This document shows, in pieces, positions 18,217-26,263 of a DNA stretch of 64,000 bases (its first letter is position 1; every line of letters starts with the position of its first letter). This stretch comes from DSXF01 sp964387495 (GTDB lineage: Bacteria > Chloroflexota > Anaerolineae > Anaerolineales > Villigracilaceae). The stretch lies in NCBI GenBank assembly GCA_964387495.1, contig CAYLXB010000003.1:35460-99459 (forward strand), read 5' to 3'. Below the pieces are notes generated by a model, which did not search any database, was not told the DNA's origin, and saw only the letters and a program-made list of their open reading frames with translations. Position numbers and translations under genes: made by a program.

Positions 18217-19341
18217 ATGGACACCTTTCAGGTCGATCCCGGCAACAGGAAACAGGCCCAGGACTTTCTGGCCCTGCCTTTCCGCCTGTACCGGGACAAT
18301 CCCTGCTGGGTGCCGCCCCTGGCAGGCGAAGCCCGGCTGGCGTTGGACCGGAAGCACTTCCCGTTTTACCGCCATTCCGAGGCGGCTTTTTTTCTGGCCT
18401 GCCGGGCCGGGCGGACGGTGGGCCGCATTGCGGTGCTGGATAACAGTGTTTTCAATGAGTTCAATCACCTGAGGACGGCTTTTTTCAACCTGTTCGAATG
18501 TGAAGAAAATCCGCAGGCCGCCGCCGGCCTGTTCAACGCCGCGTTCGAGTGGGCACGGGGGCGCGGCCTGGACCGGATGATCGGCCCGCATGGCTTTGGG
18601 CCGCTGGACGGCAATGGGATGCTGGTACAGGGCTTTGACCGCATCCAGCCTTTTGGGATGGCTTATAACCCTTCCTATTATGTGACATTGGTTGAAGCGC
18701 AGGGGTTTCGCCCGCTGCGCGAGTCGGCTTCCGGTTATATGAACGCAGCCACCTGGAGCCTGCCGCAGCGCATCCACGAACTCTCGGCGCGCCTCCAGGA
18801 GCGGCGCGGCCTGCACATTAAAAACTTCCGCTCGCAGCGTGAACTGCGTTTCATTCTCCCGTATTTGAAGGAACTCTATAACGGCGCGCTGGGGGGAACG
18901 CGGGATAATTTCCCGTTGTCGGATGCAGACATGAACAGCCTGGCCAGGCAATTGCTCTGGCTGACCGATCCGCGCCTGATCAAACTGGTCATGAAGGGAG
19001 AAAAGCCTATTGGTTTCCTGATCGCCTATCCCAACGTCACCCGCAGCCTGCAAAAGACGGGTGGGCGGCTCTTCCCCTTCGGCTGGCTGACCCTGCTGCG
19101 CGCCCTGAAAACCACCGACTGGGTGGATTTGAATGGCGTTGGTATGTTGGATGAATACCGCGGTATCGGCGGCACGGCCATCCTGTTCAGCGAAATGGAA
19201 AAGTCTGCCGTCTCCACCGGACAGTTCCAGCATGCGTATGTGGTCCAGATTGGCATGGAGAATGAAAATATGCAGCGCGAGTTGAGCAAACTGGGCATCA
19301 ATTTTTGTGTTATGCACCGCTCCTATGAGCGGGATTTGTAA
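18217..19341 (+). CDS. GNAT-fold acyltransferase-like protein
   Basis: 374 residues from the ATG at 18217. The N-terminal half (FLALPFRLYRDNPCWVPPL, RTVGRIAVLDN) and the C-terminal half (GVGMLDEYRGIGGTAILFSEMEKSA) look like a double or extended GNAT fold. The acetyl-CoA pyrophosphate loop is represented by YRGIGGTA. This matches a family of uncharacterised N-acyltransferase-like proteins; the substrate is unknown. The gene begins 46 nt after the permease stop in the same direction and may be cotranscribed with it. An open frame continues upstream into the permease gene, but that start is unlikely. Confidence 0.72.
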   Translation: MDTFQVDPGNRKQAQDFLALPFRLYRDNPCWVPPLAGEARLALDRKHFPFYRHSEAAFFLACRAGRTVGRIAVLDNSVFNEFNHLRTAFFNLFECEENPQAAAGLFNAAFEWARGRGLDRMIGPHGFGPLDGNGMLVQGFDRIQPFGMAYNPSYYVTLVEAQGFRPLRESASGYMNAATWSLPQRIHELSARLQERRGLHIKNFRSQRELRFILPYLKELYNGALGGTRDNFPLSDADMNSLARQLLWLTDPRLIKLVMKGEKPIGFLIAYPNVTRSLQKTGGRLFPFGWLTLLRALKTTDWVDLNGVGMLDEYRGIGGTAILFSEMEKSAVSTGQFQHAYVVQIGMENENMQRELSKLGINFCVMHRSYERDL

Positions 19342-19382
19342 ATTCTGTGCCCTTTATAAAAATTACTTATTTGGAGGACAAA

Positions 19383-20231
19383 ATGGTTCAAATTGTTGCA
19401 GATACAACGTCCGGCCTGCCTCGGGAGCTGTTGGAAAAACGCGGCATCCCGTTGATCCCTCAGGTGGTCATTTTTGGCGAGCAATCCTACCTGGATGACA
19501 AAGAACTGGATACGGCCGCGTTCCTGTCCAAGCTGAAGGCCTCCGCTATCCTGCCGAAGACGGCTGCACCGCCCACGCACCTGTACGGGCCCATTTTCGA
19601 AGCCGCCCGGAAGAAAGGCGAGAGCGTGGTGGTAGTGGCACCCTCCGGCAAGGTCAGTGGGACCGTGCGCTCGGCGGAAGTGGCCGCCCAGGATTTCCCC
19701 GGCTTGGATGTCCATGTGGTGGATACACAATCCATTGCCGGCGGACTGGGGACGTTCGTCCTGCTGGCGGACGATTGGGCGAAGCAGGGTGCGGATGCGA
19801 AGACCATCGTCCGGCGCCTGAATGAATTGATCCCGCAGCACCGCACTTATTTCCTGGTGGACACGCTGGAATATCTGGCCAAAGGCGGGCGCATCGGCGG
19901 GGCCAAAGCCCTGCTGGGAGAACTCCTGCAGGTCAAGCCCATCCTGACGGTCCGGGGCGGGCAGGTGGAGGCGTTCGAACAGCAGCGCACCAAGAAGCGC
20001 GCCCTGGCACGCTTGGCGGAGATCATCAGTGAGCAGAGCATCAAAGGCCCCGATGCGCACATCTGTGTGATGCAGGTGGAAGCCATGCAATCCGCCCAGG
20101 AACTGGCTGCCAGCCTGCAGGCCAACCTGAAGGTGGCGGATATCCCCATCTACCAGTTGCCGCCCGCCATTGTTGTCCATGCCGGGCCGGGGTGCCTGGC
20201 CATCGGCTTCTTCGCGGCTGCTATGGTATAA
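19383..20231 (+). CDS. DegV-family fatty-acid-binding protein
   Basis: 282 residues from the ATG at 19383, with GGAGG at 19373-19377. The DegV fold is recognisable: VADTTSGLPRELLEKRGIPLIPQVVIFGEQSYLDD at the N-terminus, then a conserved TAAPP (substrate Ser/Thr loop), VSGTVRSAEVAAQDF, VHVVDTQSIAGGLG, LVDTLEYLAKGGRIGGAKALLG and the C-terminal HAGPGCLAIGFF. Members such as FakB bind a fatty acid and present it to the kinase FakA for phospholipid synthesis. No fakA is nearby, so a FakB role is an inference from the family. Confidence 0.93.
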   Translation: MVQIVADTTSGLPRELLEKRGIPLIPQVVIFGEQSYLDDKELDTAAFLSKLKASAILPKTAAPPTHLYGPIFEAARKKGESVVVVAPSGKVSGTVRSAEVAAQDFPGLDVHVVDTQSIAGGLGTFVLLADDWAKQGADAKTIVRRLNELIPQHRTYFLVDTLEYLAKGGRIGGAKALLGELLQVKPILTVRGGQVEAFEQQRTKKRALARLAEIISEQSIKGPDAHICVMQVEAMQSAQELAASLQANLKVADIPIYQLPPAIVVHAGPGCLAIGFFAAAMV

Positions 20232-20232
20232 T
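20227..20232 (+). promoter_or_regulatory. possible -10 box of the yebC-ruvCA operon
   Basis: TATAAT overlapping the degV stop codon, about 55 nt before yebC. No clear -35. Confidence 0.4.
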
Positions 20233-20287
20233 TGATGGGCAATTAAGCGAATTCCCACGAATGTGGTTTCATTGAAGGAGAACGTCT

Positions 20288-21043
20288 ATGTCTGGACACA
20301 GCCATTGGGCAACCATCCGCCGCAAAAAGGGTGCGGCTGACGCCAAGAAAGGGGCCATTTTTACCCGCCTGGCGCGTGAAATCGTCATGGCGGCACGCGA
20401 CGGCGGCGGTGACGTAGGAACGAACGTGCGCCTGCAGCTGGCGATCGACCGTGCCCGCGCCCAGAATATGCCCAAAGATAATATCGAACGTGCCATCCGG
20501 CGCGGCACCGGTGAGGATAAGGAAGCCTCCGCCTTCGAGGAATTCAGCCTGGAAGGTTACGGTCCGCACGGCTCGGCCATCATGGTGGACTGCGTGACCG
20601 ACAACCGCAACCGGACGGTGGCCGAACTGCGCCATGCTTTCAGCCGCAACGGCGGCAACATGGCCGAGGCCGGGGCTGTGGGCTGGCAGTTTGAACGCAA
20701 GTCATACTTTTCGTTCCCGGCCAGCCAGTTGTCCTATGACAAGGCTTTTGAACTGGCCATCGAGGCCGGCGCGGATGATGTGCAGGGCGATGAAGAGGAA
20801 GTCGAAATCATTGGCCCGGTGGAAGCCTTCAAGACCATCGGCGATAAACTGCATGTTGCCAAAGTCCAGCCGGAGGAAGCCGGGCTGCGCCTGATCCCCA
20901 AGCAGGAGATGGAATTGAACGTGGAAGAGACCCTGCAGGTGCTGCGGCTGGTGGAAAAGATCGAAGAACTGGATGATGTCCAGGATGTGTTCCACAACCT
21001 GAAGATCTCCGACGAAGCGCTGGCTGCGCTTGAGGCTGAATAA
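20288..21043 (+). CDS. yebC: YebC/PmpR-family protein
   Basis: 251 residues, the usual length. The diagnostic N-terminus is MSGHSHWATIRRKKGAADAKKGAIFTRLAREI in the sequence, followed by NVRLQLAIDRARAQNMPKDNIERAI, YGPHGSAIMVDCVTDNRNRT and GAVGWQFERK. YebC-family members were first described as transcriptional regulators and more recently linked to relief of ribosome stalling; which applies here is unknown. The Shine-Dalgarno GAAGGAG is 7 nt upstream of the ATG. Adjacency to ruvC and ruvA is a widespread bacterial arrangement. Confidence 0.96.
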   Translation: MSGHSHWATIRRKKGAADAKKGAIFTRLAREIVMAARDGGGDVGTNVRLQLAIDRARAQNMPKDNIERAIRRGTGEDKEASAFEEFSLEGYGPHGSAIMVDCVTDNRNRTVAELRHAFSRNGGNMAEAGAVGWQFERKSYFSFPASQLSYDKAFELAIEAGADDVQGDEEEVEIIGPVEAFKTIGDKLHVAKVQPEEAGLRLIPKQEMELNVEETLQVLRLVEKIEELDDVQDVFHNLKISDEALAALEAE

Positions 21044-21050
21044 ACCCGAT

Positions 21051-21075
21051 AGGGGCGACCGGACTGGTCGCCCCT
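21051..21075 (+). terminator. hairpin between yebC and ruvC
   Basis: Perfect 10-bp stem AGGGGCGACC / GGTCGCCCCT with loop GGACT, 8 nt after yebC. There is no T-run, so it may be an attenuator or an mRNA processing/stability element rather than a full terminator. Confidence 0.45.
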
Positions 21076-21086
21076 AGATGATTCTT

Positions 21087-21566
21087 ATGACCCTGGCGCT
21101 TGGCATCGATCCTGGAACGGCCACCACCGGCTATGGACTGGTGAAGATTCATACGGATGGTGCGCTGGAATCGGTCGCGTTTGGCATCCTCAGCACGCCC
21201 AAAGACCTGCCGGCGGCAGAGCGCCTGGTCCTGCTCTACAAACAACTGCAGGAGGTCATTACACTCCACCGGCCGGAAACTGCGGCGGTGGAGAAGCTGT
21301 TCTTTCAGCGCAACATCACCACGGCCCTTGCGGTCGGGCAGGCGCGCGGGGTGGTGCTGCTGGCGCTGGCCCAGGCCGGGCTGGAGGTCTACGAATACAC
21401 GCCGAATGAGGTCAAGCAGGCGGTCGCCGGGTATGGCTCGGCGGAAAAGCGCCAGGTGCAGGAGATGGTGCGCGTGCTGCTGGCCCTGCCCGATATCCCG
21501 CGTCCGGATGACGCCGCGGATGCGCTGGCGATCGCCATCACCCATTTGAATACGAAACGGTATTAA
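21087..21566 (+). CDS. ruvC: Holliday junction resolvase RuvC
   Basis: 159 residues from the ATG at 21087 (an ATG nine bases earlier is possible). The catalytic acidic residues are visible: Asp in LGIDPGTATTGYG, Glu in AVEKLFFQRN, and two Asp in DDAADALAIAITH near the C-terminus. RuvC cuts Holliday junctions symmetrically after RuvAB branch migration. RuvA is encoded 77 nt downstream; ruvB is not in this window. No good Shine-Dalgarno precedes either start, and the yebC-ruvC hairpin is just upstream. Confidence 0.95.
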   Translation: MTLALGIDPGTATTGYGLVKIHTDGALESVAFGILSTPKDLPAAERLVLLYKQLQEVITLHRPETAAVEKLFFQRNITTALAVGQARGVVLLALAQAGLEVYEYTPNEVKQAVAGYGSAEKRQVQEMVRVLLALPDIPRPDDAADALAIAITHLNTKRY

Positions 21567-21643
21567 TTCACCGGAGATGAACGGGGATAAACAGGATAAA
21601 ATAAAAGGGTTCATCTGCATTTATCCATGAATAAGGATTTCTC

Positions 21644-22219
21644 ATGATTGCTACGCTGCGTGGTGAAATCACTCAAATCGAAGACAATGCCCTCATCCTG
21701 GAAGTTGGCGGGGTGGGGCTGCGCGTCTTCGTCCCGGCGCCCCTGCGCGGGCGCCTGAAGGTTGGCGAAGCGGCCTTCCTGTATACCTACCTGGTCGTGC
21801 GCGAAGACGCCCTGGTGCTGTACGGGTTCGAGACCCAGGCAGACCGCGACCTTTTCACCCTGCTGCTGGGGGTGGATGGGGTGGGCCCCAAGTCGGCGCT
21901 TTCGGTGCTTTCCACCCTGAGCCTGGATGCGGTGCAGCGGGCCGTCTTCTCCGAAGAGGCCGACCTGCTCGGGCGCGTGCCGGGGGTGGGCAAGAAGACT
22001 GCCCAGAAGATCGTGCTCTACCTGCACGACCGTCTCAAGCCGCTGAGCGGGCTGGAGAAGCTCTCGGCCATGTCGGATGTGGACAGCGAGGTGCTGGCCG
22101 CCCTGACCACGCTGGGCTACTCGGTGGTCGAGGCGCAGACTGCCATCCAGGCCATCCCCAAGGATGCGCCCGAGGATGTGGAGGCACGGTTGCGGCTGGC
22201 GCTGGGGTATTTCCAATAA
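21644..22219 (+). CDS. ruvA: Holliday junction DNA helicase subunit RuvA
   Basis: 191 residues. The OB-fold domain I (MIATLRGEITQIEDNALILEVGGVGLRV) is followed by the helix-hairpin-helix domain II (LLLGVDGVGPKSALSVLSTL; LLGRVPGVGKKTAQKIVLYL), which holds the two DNA-binding HhH motifs. Domain III (DSEVLAALTTLGYSVVEAQTAI) contacts RuvB. The 77-nt gap from ruvC contains no promoter that I can defend, so cotranscription is likely. Confidence 0.96.
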   Translation: MIATLRGEITQIEDNALILEVGGVGLRVFVPAPLRGRLKVGEAAFLYTYLVVREDALVLYGFETQADRDLFTLLLGVDGVGPKSALSVLSTLSLDAVQRAVFSEEADLLGRVPGVGKKTAQKIVLYLHDRLKPLSGLEKLSAMSDVDSEVLAALTTLGYSVVEAQTAIQAIPKDAPEDVEARLRLALGYFQ

Positions 22220-22270
22220 ACATTGGGTTGGGCAACCAGGTATGCTTTGCGGCTGAAAGCGAGGAATGCC

Positions 22271-22513
22271 ATGGAATACGACAGAGACAAAGTGGACGAA
22301 ATGGTACTGGCACTTCTCTATCTGACCAGTTCGCGCGATCAATTCAACGTCACCAGGGCCTGGAAAGGGCTGGAATGGGGGACGCTGAACAGGCTGTACG
22401 AAAAAGGGTATCTTAAAGATCAAAACCAAAAACTTCCGACCGTGGTCCTGACCGAAGAGGGGGCAAGGCTTTCGAAAGAGTTGTTTTTCGAATATTTCGA
22501 AGCCAAAGAATAA
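22271..22513 (+). CDS. DUF6429-like small protein
   Basis: 80 residues from the ATG at 22271, preceded by GAGG. The sequence MEYDRDKVDEMVLALLYL, then ...FNVTRAWKGLEWGTLNRLYEKGYL and VVLTEEGARLSKELFFEYF matches my memory of the DUF6429 family, small winged-helix-like proteins of unknown role. It follows ruvA by 51 nt in the same direction and converges on the NmrA-like gene. Assignment is by eye. Confidence 0.75.
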   Translation: MEYDRDKVDEMVLALLYLTSSRDQFNVTRAWKGLEWGTLNRLYEKGYLKDQNQKLPTVVLTEEGARLSKELFFEYFEAKE

Positions 22514-22561
22514 AGCCGCCCCGGGAGCGCAGCCTGCACCGGACTTTCCGGGGGAAATGGG

Positions 22562-23467
22562 TTATTTGTAATGTCTGGCAATCTCCGACGCATACCTCGT
22601 GCCGACTGTCTCCCTGTTCGTGTTCAGCCAATCTGCAAGCCGTGTCCTGCCGCGCGGCGTTTGGGGGGATACCAGCAATCCGGCCATCAGGCCGTCCACT
22701 TCTTCCCGGGTCAGTATCACATCACGGACGAACAGGCTGATGAAATGCGCCGCGGCCAGCGCCAGCGCGGGTGAAACGTGCAGAATGGGACGCGGCCGCC
22801 CGATACATTGGCCAATCAGCTGCACCAGCTCATCGAAGGTGAAGATATCCGGCCCGGTCACATCGGTGATCAGGTTTTTATGGGCATACACCTGTGCGCA
22901 TGCCAGTTCTGCCAGGTCATCCACATATACCGGCTGGAGTTTGTATCGTCCGTCACCAACCTGGGCAAAGAAGGGGAAGCGCCGCAGCAACCAGGCGATG
23001 TTGTTGATCAGGATATCCTCCTGGCCGAACAGCACCGTTGGGCGCAGGATGGCATAGCCCAGGCCGCTCTCGATCACTGCTCTTTCGTTGGCAGCCTTGC
23101 CCCGGAAATAAGGCAGGTGTGAATCCGCCGAGGGGTTGGTAATGCTGACATGCACGATGCGGCGCACGCCGGCCTGTCTGGCGGCTTCCACGAGTTTGAG
23201 AGTGTTTTCCACAGCCAGCGGTTGGGTGTTGGCCCCCCGATCGAAGCGCACCCAATACGTGTTGACCAGGACCTCCACACCGTTTAAGTTGTTCACCATC
23301 TCCTTCATATTCTCGAAATCGAGTGGATAGGCCTGCACCTGTCCGCCGAACGGATCTGGACGGTTGGGATGCCCTGTCAGTGTAATGATGGTTTCACCCT
23401 GTTCCAATAAGCGGCGGGCAATGTATTTGCCCGAATAACTGAATGCACCGGTCACGGCGATATGCAT
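22562..23467 (-). CDS. NAD(P)-binding NmrA/SDR-type protein
   Basis: 301 residues from the ATG at 23467. GGAGG at 23473-23477 gives a 5-nt spacing, which decides this start over an in-frame GTG that overlaps it. The N-terminal Rossmann glycine motif reads MHIAVTGAFSYSGKYIARRLL (T-G-x-x-x-x-x-G type), typical of NmrA-like and complex I NDUFA9-type atypical SDRs. Further conserved parts are VEVLVNTYWVRF, GVRRIVHVSITNPSADSHLPYFRGKAANERAV and AILRPTVLFGQEDILINNIAWLL. The catalytic YxxxK is replaced by the YFRGK region, as in NDUFA9-like members. It lies 73 nt downstream of the GbsR-like regulator, on the same strand, and is probably in its operon. Confidence 0.82.
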   Translation of the reverse strand: MHIAVTGAFSYSGKYIARRLLEQGETIITLTGHPNRPDPFGGQVQAYPLDFENMKEMVNNLNGVEVLVNTYWVRFDRGANTQPLAVENTLKLVEAARQAGVRRIVHVSITNPSADSHLPYFRGKAANERAVIESGLGYAILRPTVLFGQEDILINNIAWLLRRFPFFAQVGDGRYKLQPVYVDDLAELACAQVYAHKNLITDVTGPDIFTFDELVQLIGQCIGRPRPILHVSPALALAAAHFISLFVRDVILTREEVDGLMAGLLVSPQTPRGRTRLADWLNTNRETVGTRYASEIARHYK

Positions 23468-23540
23468 GCTCACCTCCGAAAATTTGCAACATTAAAGAAA
23501 CCAGCGGCTCGCGCCCTGGCATGAAACACAAGCTGATCGT

Positions 23541-24065
23541 TTACTTCAAGATCTTCAGGACCGTCTGGACTGTATTCAATCCCAGGCTGTCGAGCCGGGC
23601 AACGGCGCTGACCAGGGAGTCGATGGCGTCGAAGAACTGTTTCAGCGCCTGGATGCGCTCGATGAGGAAAGCCCGTTCGGGGTCGGAGCCGGATCCTGTT
23701 TCCAGTTTCTCCAGTGTGGTGCGTACCGCCGCAACCGCCCGGTCGAAATCGCTGTTCTGGCGTTCCTTCAAGATGGCGCGTACAGCGCGGTAGAAGTCGG
23801 TTTCAGCCGAATAGTAATCCTTGCGGTCACCGAGCCTGGATGATAAATGTACCAGTCCAAGGCGCGCCAGGGCGCGTACATTGGTGCTGATGGCACCCTT
23901 GGTCAGCCCGGTCTGCAGGACAAGTTCGTCCAGTGGAACCGGGGTGGGGGAAAGATAGAGCACCGCAAAAATGGCGCCCATTCCTTTGGGAAAGCCCCAG
24001 AACTGGCTGATGCTGCTCAGCCCCTCGATAAAATCCTGCTTGATGGTGGAAAGGTCTGTGTTCAT
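23541..24065 (-). CDS. GbsR/MarR-family transcriptional regulator
   Basis: 174 residues. A winged helix-turn-helix (FWGFPKGMGAIFAVLYLSP, PLDELVLQTGLTKGAISTNVRALARLGLV, RKDYYSAETDFYRAVRAI) is followed by a C-terminal helical region. The GMG...LYLSP...S.N signature is that of the GbsR branch, whose founding members repress osmoprotectant uptake or synthesis genes. The inducing signal here is unknown. Its own promoter carries a perfect palindrome (see 24084-24101), so it probably autoregulates. The downstream gene encodes an NmrA-like protein and is the obvious candidate target. Confidence 0.9.
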   Translation of the reverse strand: MNTDLSTIKQDFIEGLSSISQFWGFPKGMGAIFAVLYLSPTPVPLDELVLQTGLTKGAISTNVRALARLGLVHLSSRLGDRKDYYSAETDFYRAVRAILKERQNSDFDRAVAAVRTTLEKLETGSGSDPERAFLIERIQALKQFFDAIDSLVSAVARLDSLGLNTVQTVLKILK

Positions 24066-24083
24066 GGTTGATTGATTTAGAAC

Positions 24084-24101
24084 GTTTAGTAAATACTAAA
24101 C
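24084..24101. promoter_or_regulatory. palindromic operator at the GbsR-like gene start site
   Basis: Perfect inverted repeat GTTTAGTA-AA-TACTAAAC. It begins 3 nt after the -10 box of the minus-strand promoter and covers the expected transcription start. Confidence 0.75.
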
Positions 24102-24103
24102 AA

Positions 24104-24132
24104 ATTATACAATCATTGTCCATGCCTGTCAA
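24104..24132 (-). promoter_or_regulatory. consensus promoter of the GbsR-like regulator
   Basis: On the minus strand TTGACA (24132-24127), 17-nt spacer, TATAAT (24109-24104): a perfect sigma70-type consensus. It drives the regulator and probably the NmrA-like gene. Confidence 0.9.
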
Positions 24133-24224
24133 GATGTTTTCTGCCTGCTGTGATAATGAAACGATAACCCGGATCTTCTCCCGTTGAAGGAAGCCATGAG
24201 GAGAGATTTTGATAGGAATCCGGT

Positions 24225-24253
24225 TTGCCATCTGCCCCATTTTGTGGAATAAT
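24225..24253 (+). promoter_or_regulatory. promoter of panB-panE
   Basis: TTGCCA (24225-24230), 17-nt spacer, AATAAT (24248-24253). The start would be near 24260, giving a leader of about 145 nt before panB. Confidence 0.65.
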
Positions 24254-24259
24254 CAGCAC

Positions 24260-24303
24260 TGTCGCACGTATCGCAGCCCCGGCGGGCATTGCGAACGTGA
24301 CGG
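24260..24303 (+). ncRNA. structured 5' leader of panB, possibly a pan-motif RNA
   Basis: At the predicted transcript start the sequence folds into a long interrupted hairpin: GCCC/GGGC next to a CGGC loop, TCGCA/TGCGA, ACG/CGT and TGTC/GACG, with unpaired A-containing bulges (AT on one side, TA against A on the other). A 'pan' RNA motif with conserved bulged A residues upstream of panB has been described in Chloroflexi and other phyla, so this is a candidate. I could not check the consensus. A second, weaker hairpin (GGCT...AGCC) follows at about 24322-24348. Confidence 0.4.
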
Positions 24304-24405
24304 CGAATTTCAAACACTGTCGAAGGCTCGTCCGGATGGCGGAACAAGCCGGGGGGAGTACGCTCCGCAGGGTCCGGCCCGGCCCCTACCTTTTTGGAGG
24401 GTACC

Positions 24406-25290
24406 TTGTCTACGATCCCATCTGTTCCTGCCTCTGCGCCTGCGCGCAAAAAGGTGACCACGCTCGCCCTGCGCGAGAAAAAGTCGCGTCACGAGGTCGT
24501 GACCATGTTGACCGCCTATGACTACCCCACTGCCCTGGCCATGGACCAGAGCGGGGTGGACGCCATCCTGGTGGGCGATTCGCTGGGCATGGTCGTACTG
24601 GGGTATGAAAATACCCTGCCCGTCACGATGGAGGAGATGCTCCATCATTGCCGGGCCGTGGCGCGCGGCGCAAAATATGCCCTGCTGGTGGGCGATATGC
24701 CGTTCATGTCATACCAGGTCTCGGTGGAGGAGGCCGTGCGCAATGCCGGGCGCTTCCTGCAGCAGGGCGGCATGGATGCCGTCAAACTGGAGGGCGGCCG
24801 CGAGCGGTTGGATGCGGTGCGCGCCATCACCGGCGCGGGCATTCCCGTGATGGGTCACCTGGGCCTCACGCCGCAGTCGGTGCATGCCCTGGGCGGCTTT
24901 CGCCCGCAGGGACGCAGCGCGGCGGCTGCCAGGCGCCTGCTGGAGGATGCGCTCCTGCTTGAGGAGGCGGGCATCTTCAGCCTGGTGCTGGAATCAGTCC
25001 CGGCCCGGCTGGCGAAATTCATCTCGGAGCGGTTGTCCGTGCCGGCCATCGGCATCGGCGCCGGCCCCGGCTGCGACGGCCAGGTGCTGGTCACGCACGA
25101 CCTGCTCGGCTTGTTCGAGCGCTTCACGCCCAAATTCGTCAAGAAATATGCCAACCTGCATGCCGAGATGAAACGTGCTTTTGCCGAGTTCATGGCCGAG
25201 GTGCAGGCTGAGGCCTTCCCCGGGCCGGAACATTCGGTTGAAATGGCCGAGGCTGAGTGGCAGCAGTTTCTGAAAGAATCAGAAGGCTGA
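24406..25290 (+). CDS. panB: 3-methyl-2-oxobutanoate hydroxymethyltransferase
   Basis: 294 residues from the TTG at 24406, chosen because the Shine-Dalgarno GGAGG (24396-24400) is 5 nt upstream and an earlier in-frame TTG overlaps it. PanB transfers a hydroxymethyl group from methylenetetrahydrofolate to ketoisovalerate, the first step of pantothenate synthesis. Motifs: MLTAYDYPTALAMDQSGVDAILVGDSLGMVVLGYENTLPVTMEEM (metal-binding Asp), LLVGDMPFMSYQVS, AVKLEGG, VMGHLGLTPQSVHALGGF, IGIGAGPGCDGQVLVTHDLLGL. The next gene, 23 nt on, is a PanE-type reductase of the same pathway; coaD is further along. Confidence 0.96.
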   Translation: MSTIPSVPASAPARKKVTTLALREKKSRHEVVTMLTAYDYPTALAMDQSGVDAILVGDSLGMVVLGYENTLPVTMEEMLHHCRAVARGAKYALLVGDMPFMSYQVSVEEAVRNAGRFLQQGGMDAVKLEGGRERLDAVRAITGAGIPVMGHLGLTPQSVHALGGFRPQGRSAAAARRLLEDALLLEEAGIFSLVLESVPARLAKFISERLSVPAIGIGAGPGCDGQVLVTHDLLGLFERFTPKFVKKYANLHAEMKRAFAEFMAEVQAEAFPGPEHSVEMAEAEWQQFLKESEG

Positions 25291-25313
25291 CAGGAAGGAA
25301 GCGGGTTTCAGCC

Positions 25314-26219
25314 ATGGAAAACAAGATCCTGATTGTGGGCACCGGCGCGCTGGCCACGTTTTTTGCGGCGCGCCTGAGCAGCAGCGGGGCGGCGGTGGGC
25401 ATGCTGGGTACCTGGCAGGCCGGGCTGGACTCCCTGCGCAGCGAAGGGGCGCGCCTGGTGGGTCCGGGCGGTGTGGAAGATGCTTTTCAGGTCCAGGTCA
25501 GTGACAGGCCCGAAGATTACCGCGGGGTCCGGCTGGCGCTGGTGCTTGTCAAATCCTGGCAGACGGAACGCGCCGCGGCGCAGCTGGCGCGCTGCCTGGA
25601 CCCGGATGGGGCCGCGATCACATTGCAGAACGGCCTGGGCAACCACGAGATCCTGGCCCGGGCCCTGGGTCTGCCGCGCGTGGCGCTGGGGGTGACCACC
25701 ACCGGCGCGACCCTGCTCGGGCCCGGGCTGGTGCGGCCGGGAGGGGAGGGGGTTGTTTCATTGGAGAAACACCCCCGCCTGGTGCTGCTGGAGAAACTCC
25801 TGCGTCAGGCCGGGTTCAAGGTGCAGGTGGTGAACGATGCGCGCGGGCTGGCCTGGGGCAAAGTGGTCATCAACGCAGCCATCAATCCATTGACAGCGCT
25901 GCTGCGCGTCCCCAACGGTGCACTGCTGGAGCGCCCCGGCGCGCGCTGGCTGATGTCCCATCTGGCAGGCGAGGCGGCCTCCGTCGCAGCTGCGGATGGA
26001 GTCCACCTTCCTTATGTTGATCCGGCCAACGCGGCGGCGGATGTGGCCCGCAAAACTGCCGCCAATTATTCATCCATGCTGCAGGATATCCGCCGCGGAG
26101 CCCGGACGGAGATCGATGCCATCTGCGGGGCGGTGGTGCGTACCGGCGAACGGTACGGCGTGGCCACTCCCTTCAACCGAACCTGCTGGCAGTTGATCCA
26201 GGCCTTGTCGCCCAACTAA
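25314..26219 (+). CDS. panE: 2-dehydropantoate 2-reductase
   Basis: 301 residues from the ATG at 25314. The N-terminal Rossmann motif is ILIVGTGALATFFAARLSSSG. The catalytic Lys is in GLAWGKVVINAAINPLTALL, and the conserved Glu sits in RGARTEIDAICGAVV. The Asn of GLGNHE is also present. It reduces ketopantoate to pantoate with NADPH. It follows panB by 23 nt with a GGAAGG upstream, so it is cotranscribed and the two steps are consecutive in the pathway. Other ApbA/PanE-like reductases share the fold, but the position next to panB makes this the best call. Confidence 0.92.
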   Translation: MENKILIVGTGALATFFAARLSSSGAAVGMLGTWQAGLDSLRSEGARLVGPGGVEDAFQVQVSDRPEDYRGVRLALVLVKSWQTERAAAQLARCLDPDGAAITLQNGLGNHEILARALGLPRVALGVTTTGATLLGPGLVRPGGEGVVSLEKHPRLVLLEKLLRQAGFKVQVVNDARGLAWGKVVINAAINPLTALLRVPNGALLERPGARWLMSHLAGEAASVAAADGVHLPYVDPANAAADVARKTAANYSSMLQDIRRGARTEIDAICGAVVRTGERYGVATPFNRTCWQLIQALSPN

Positions 26220-26229
26220 TCAATGGTAA

Positions 26230-26250
26230 GATTCCGTGATACTCGGAATC
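26230..26250 (+). terminator. hairpin after panE
   Basis: Perfect 7-bp stem GATTCCG / CGGAATC with a 7-nt loop in the 44-nt gap. No T-run, so it is a weak terminator or an mRNA element. Confidence 0.4.
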
Positions 26251-26263
26251 ATGGAGGCTTCCA

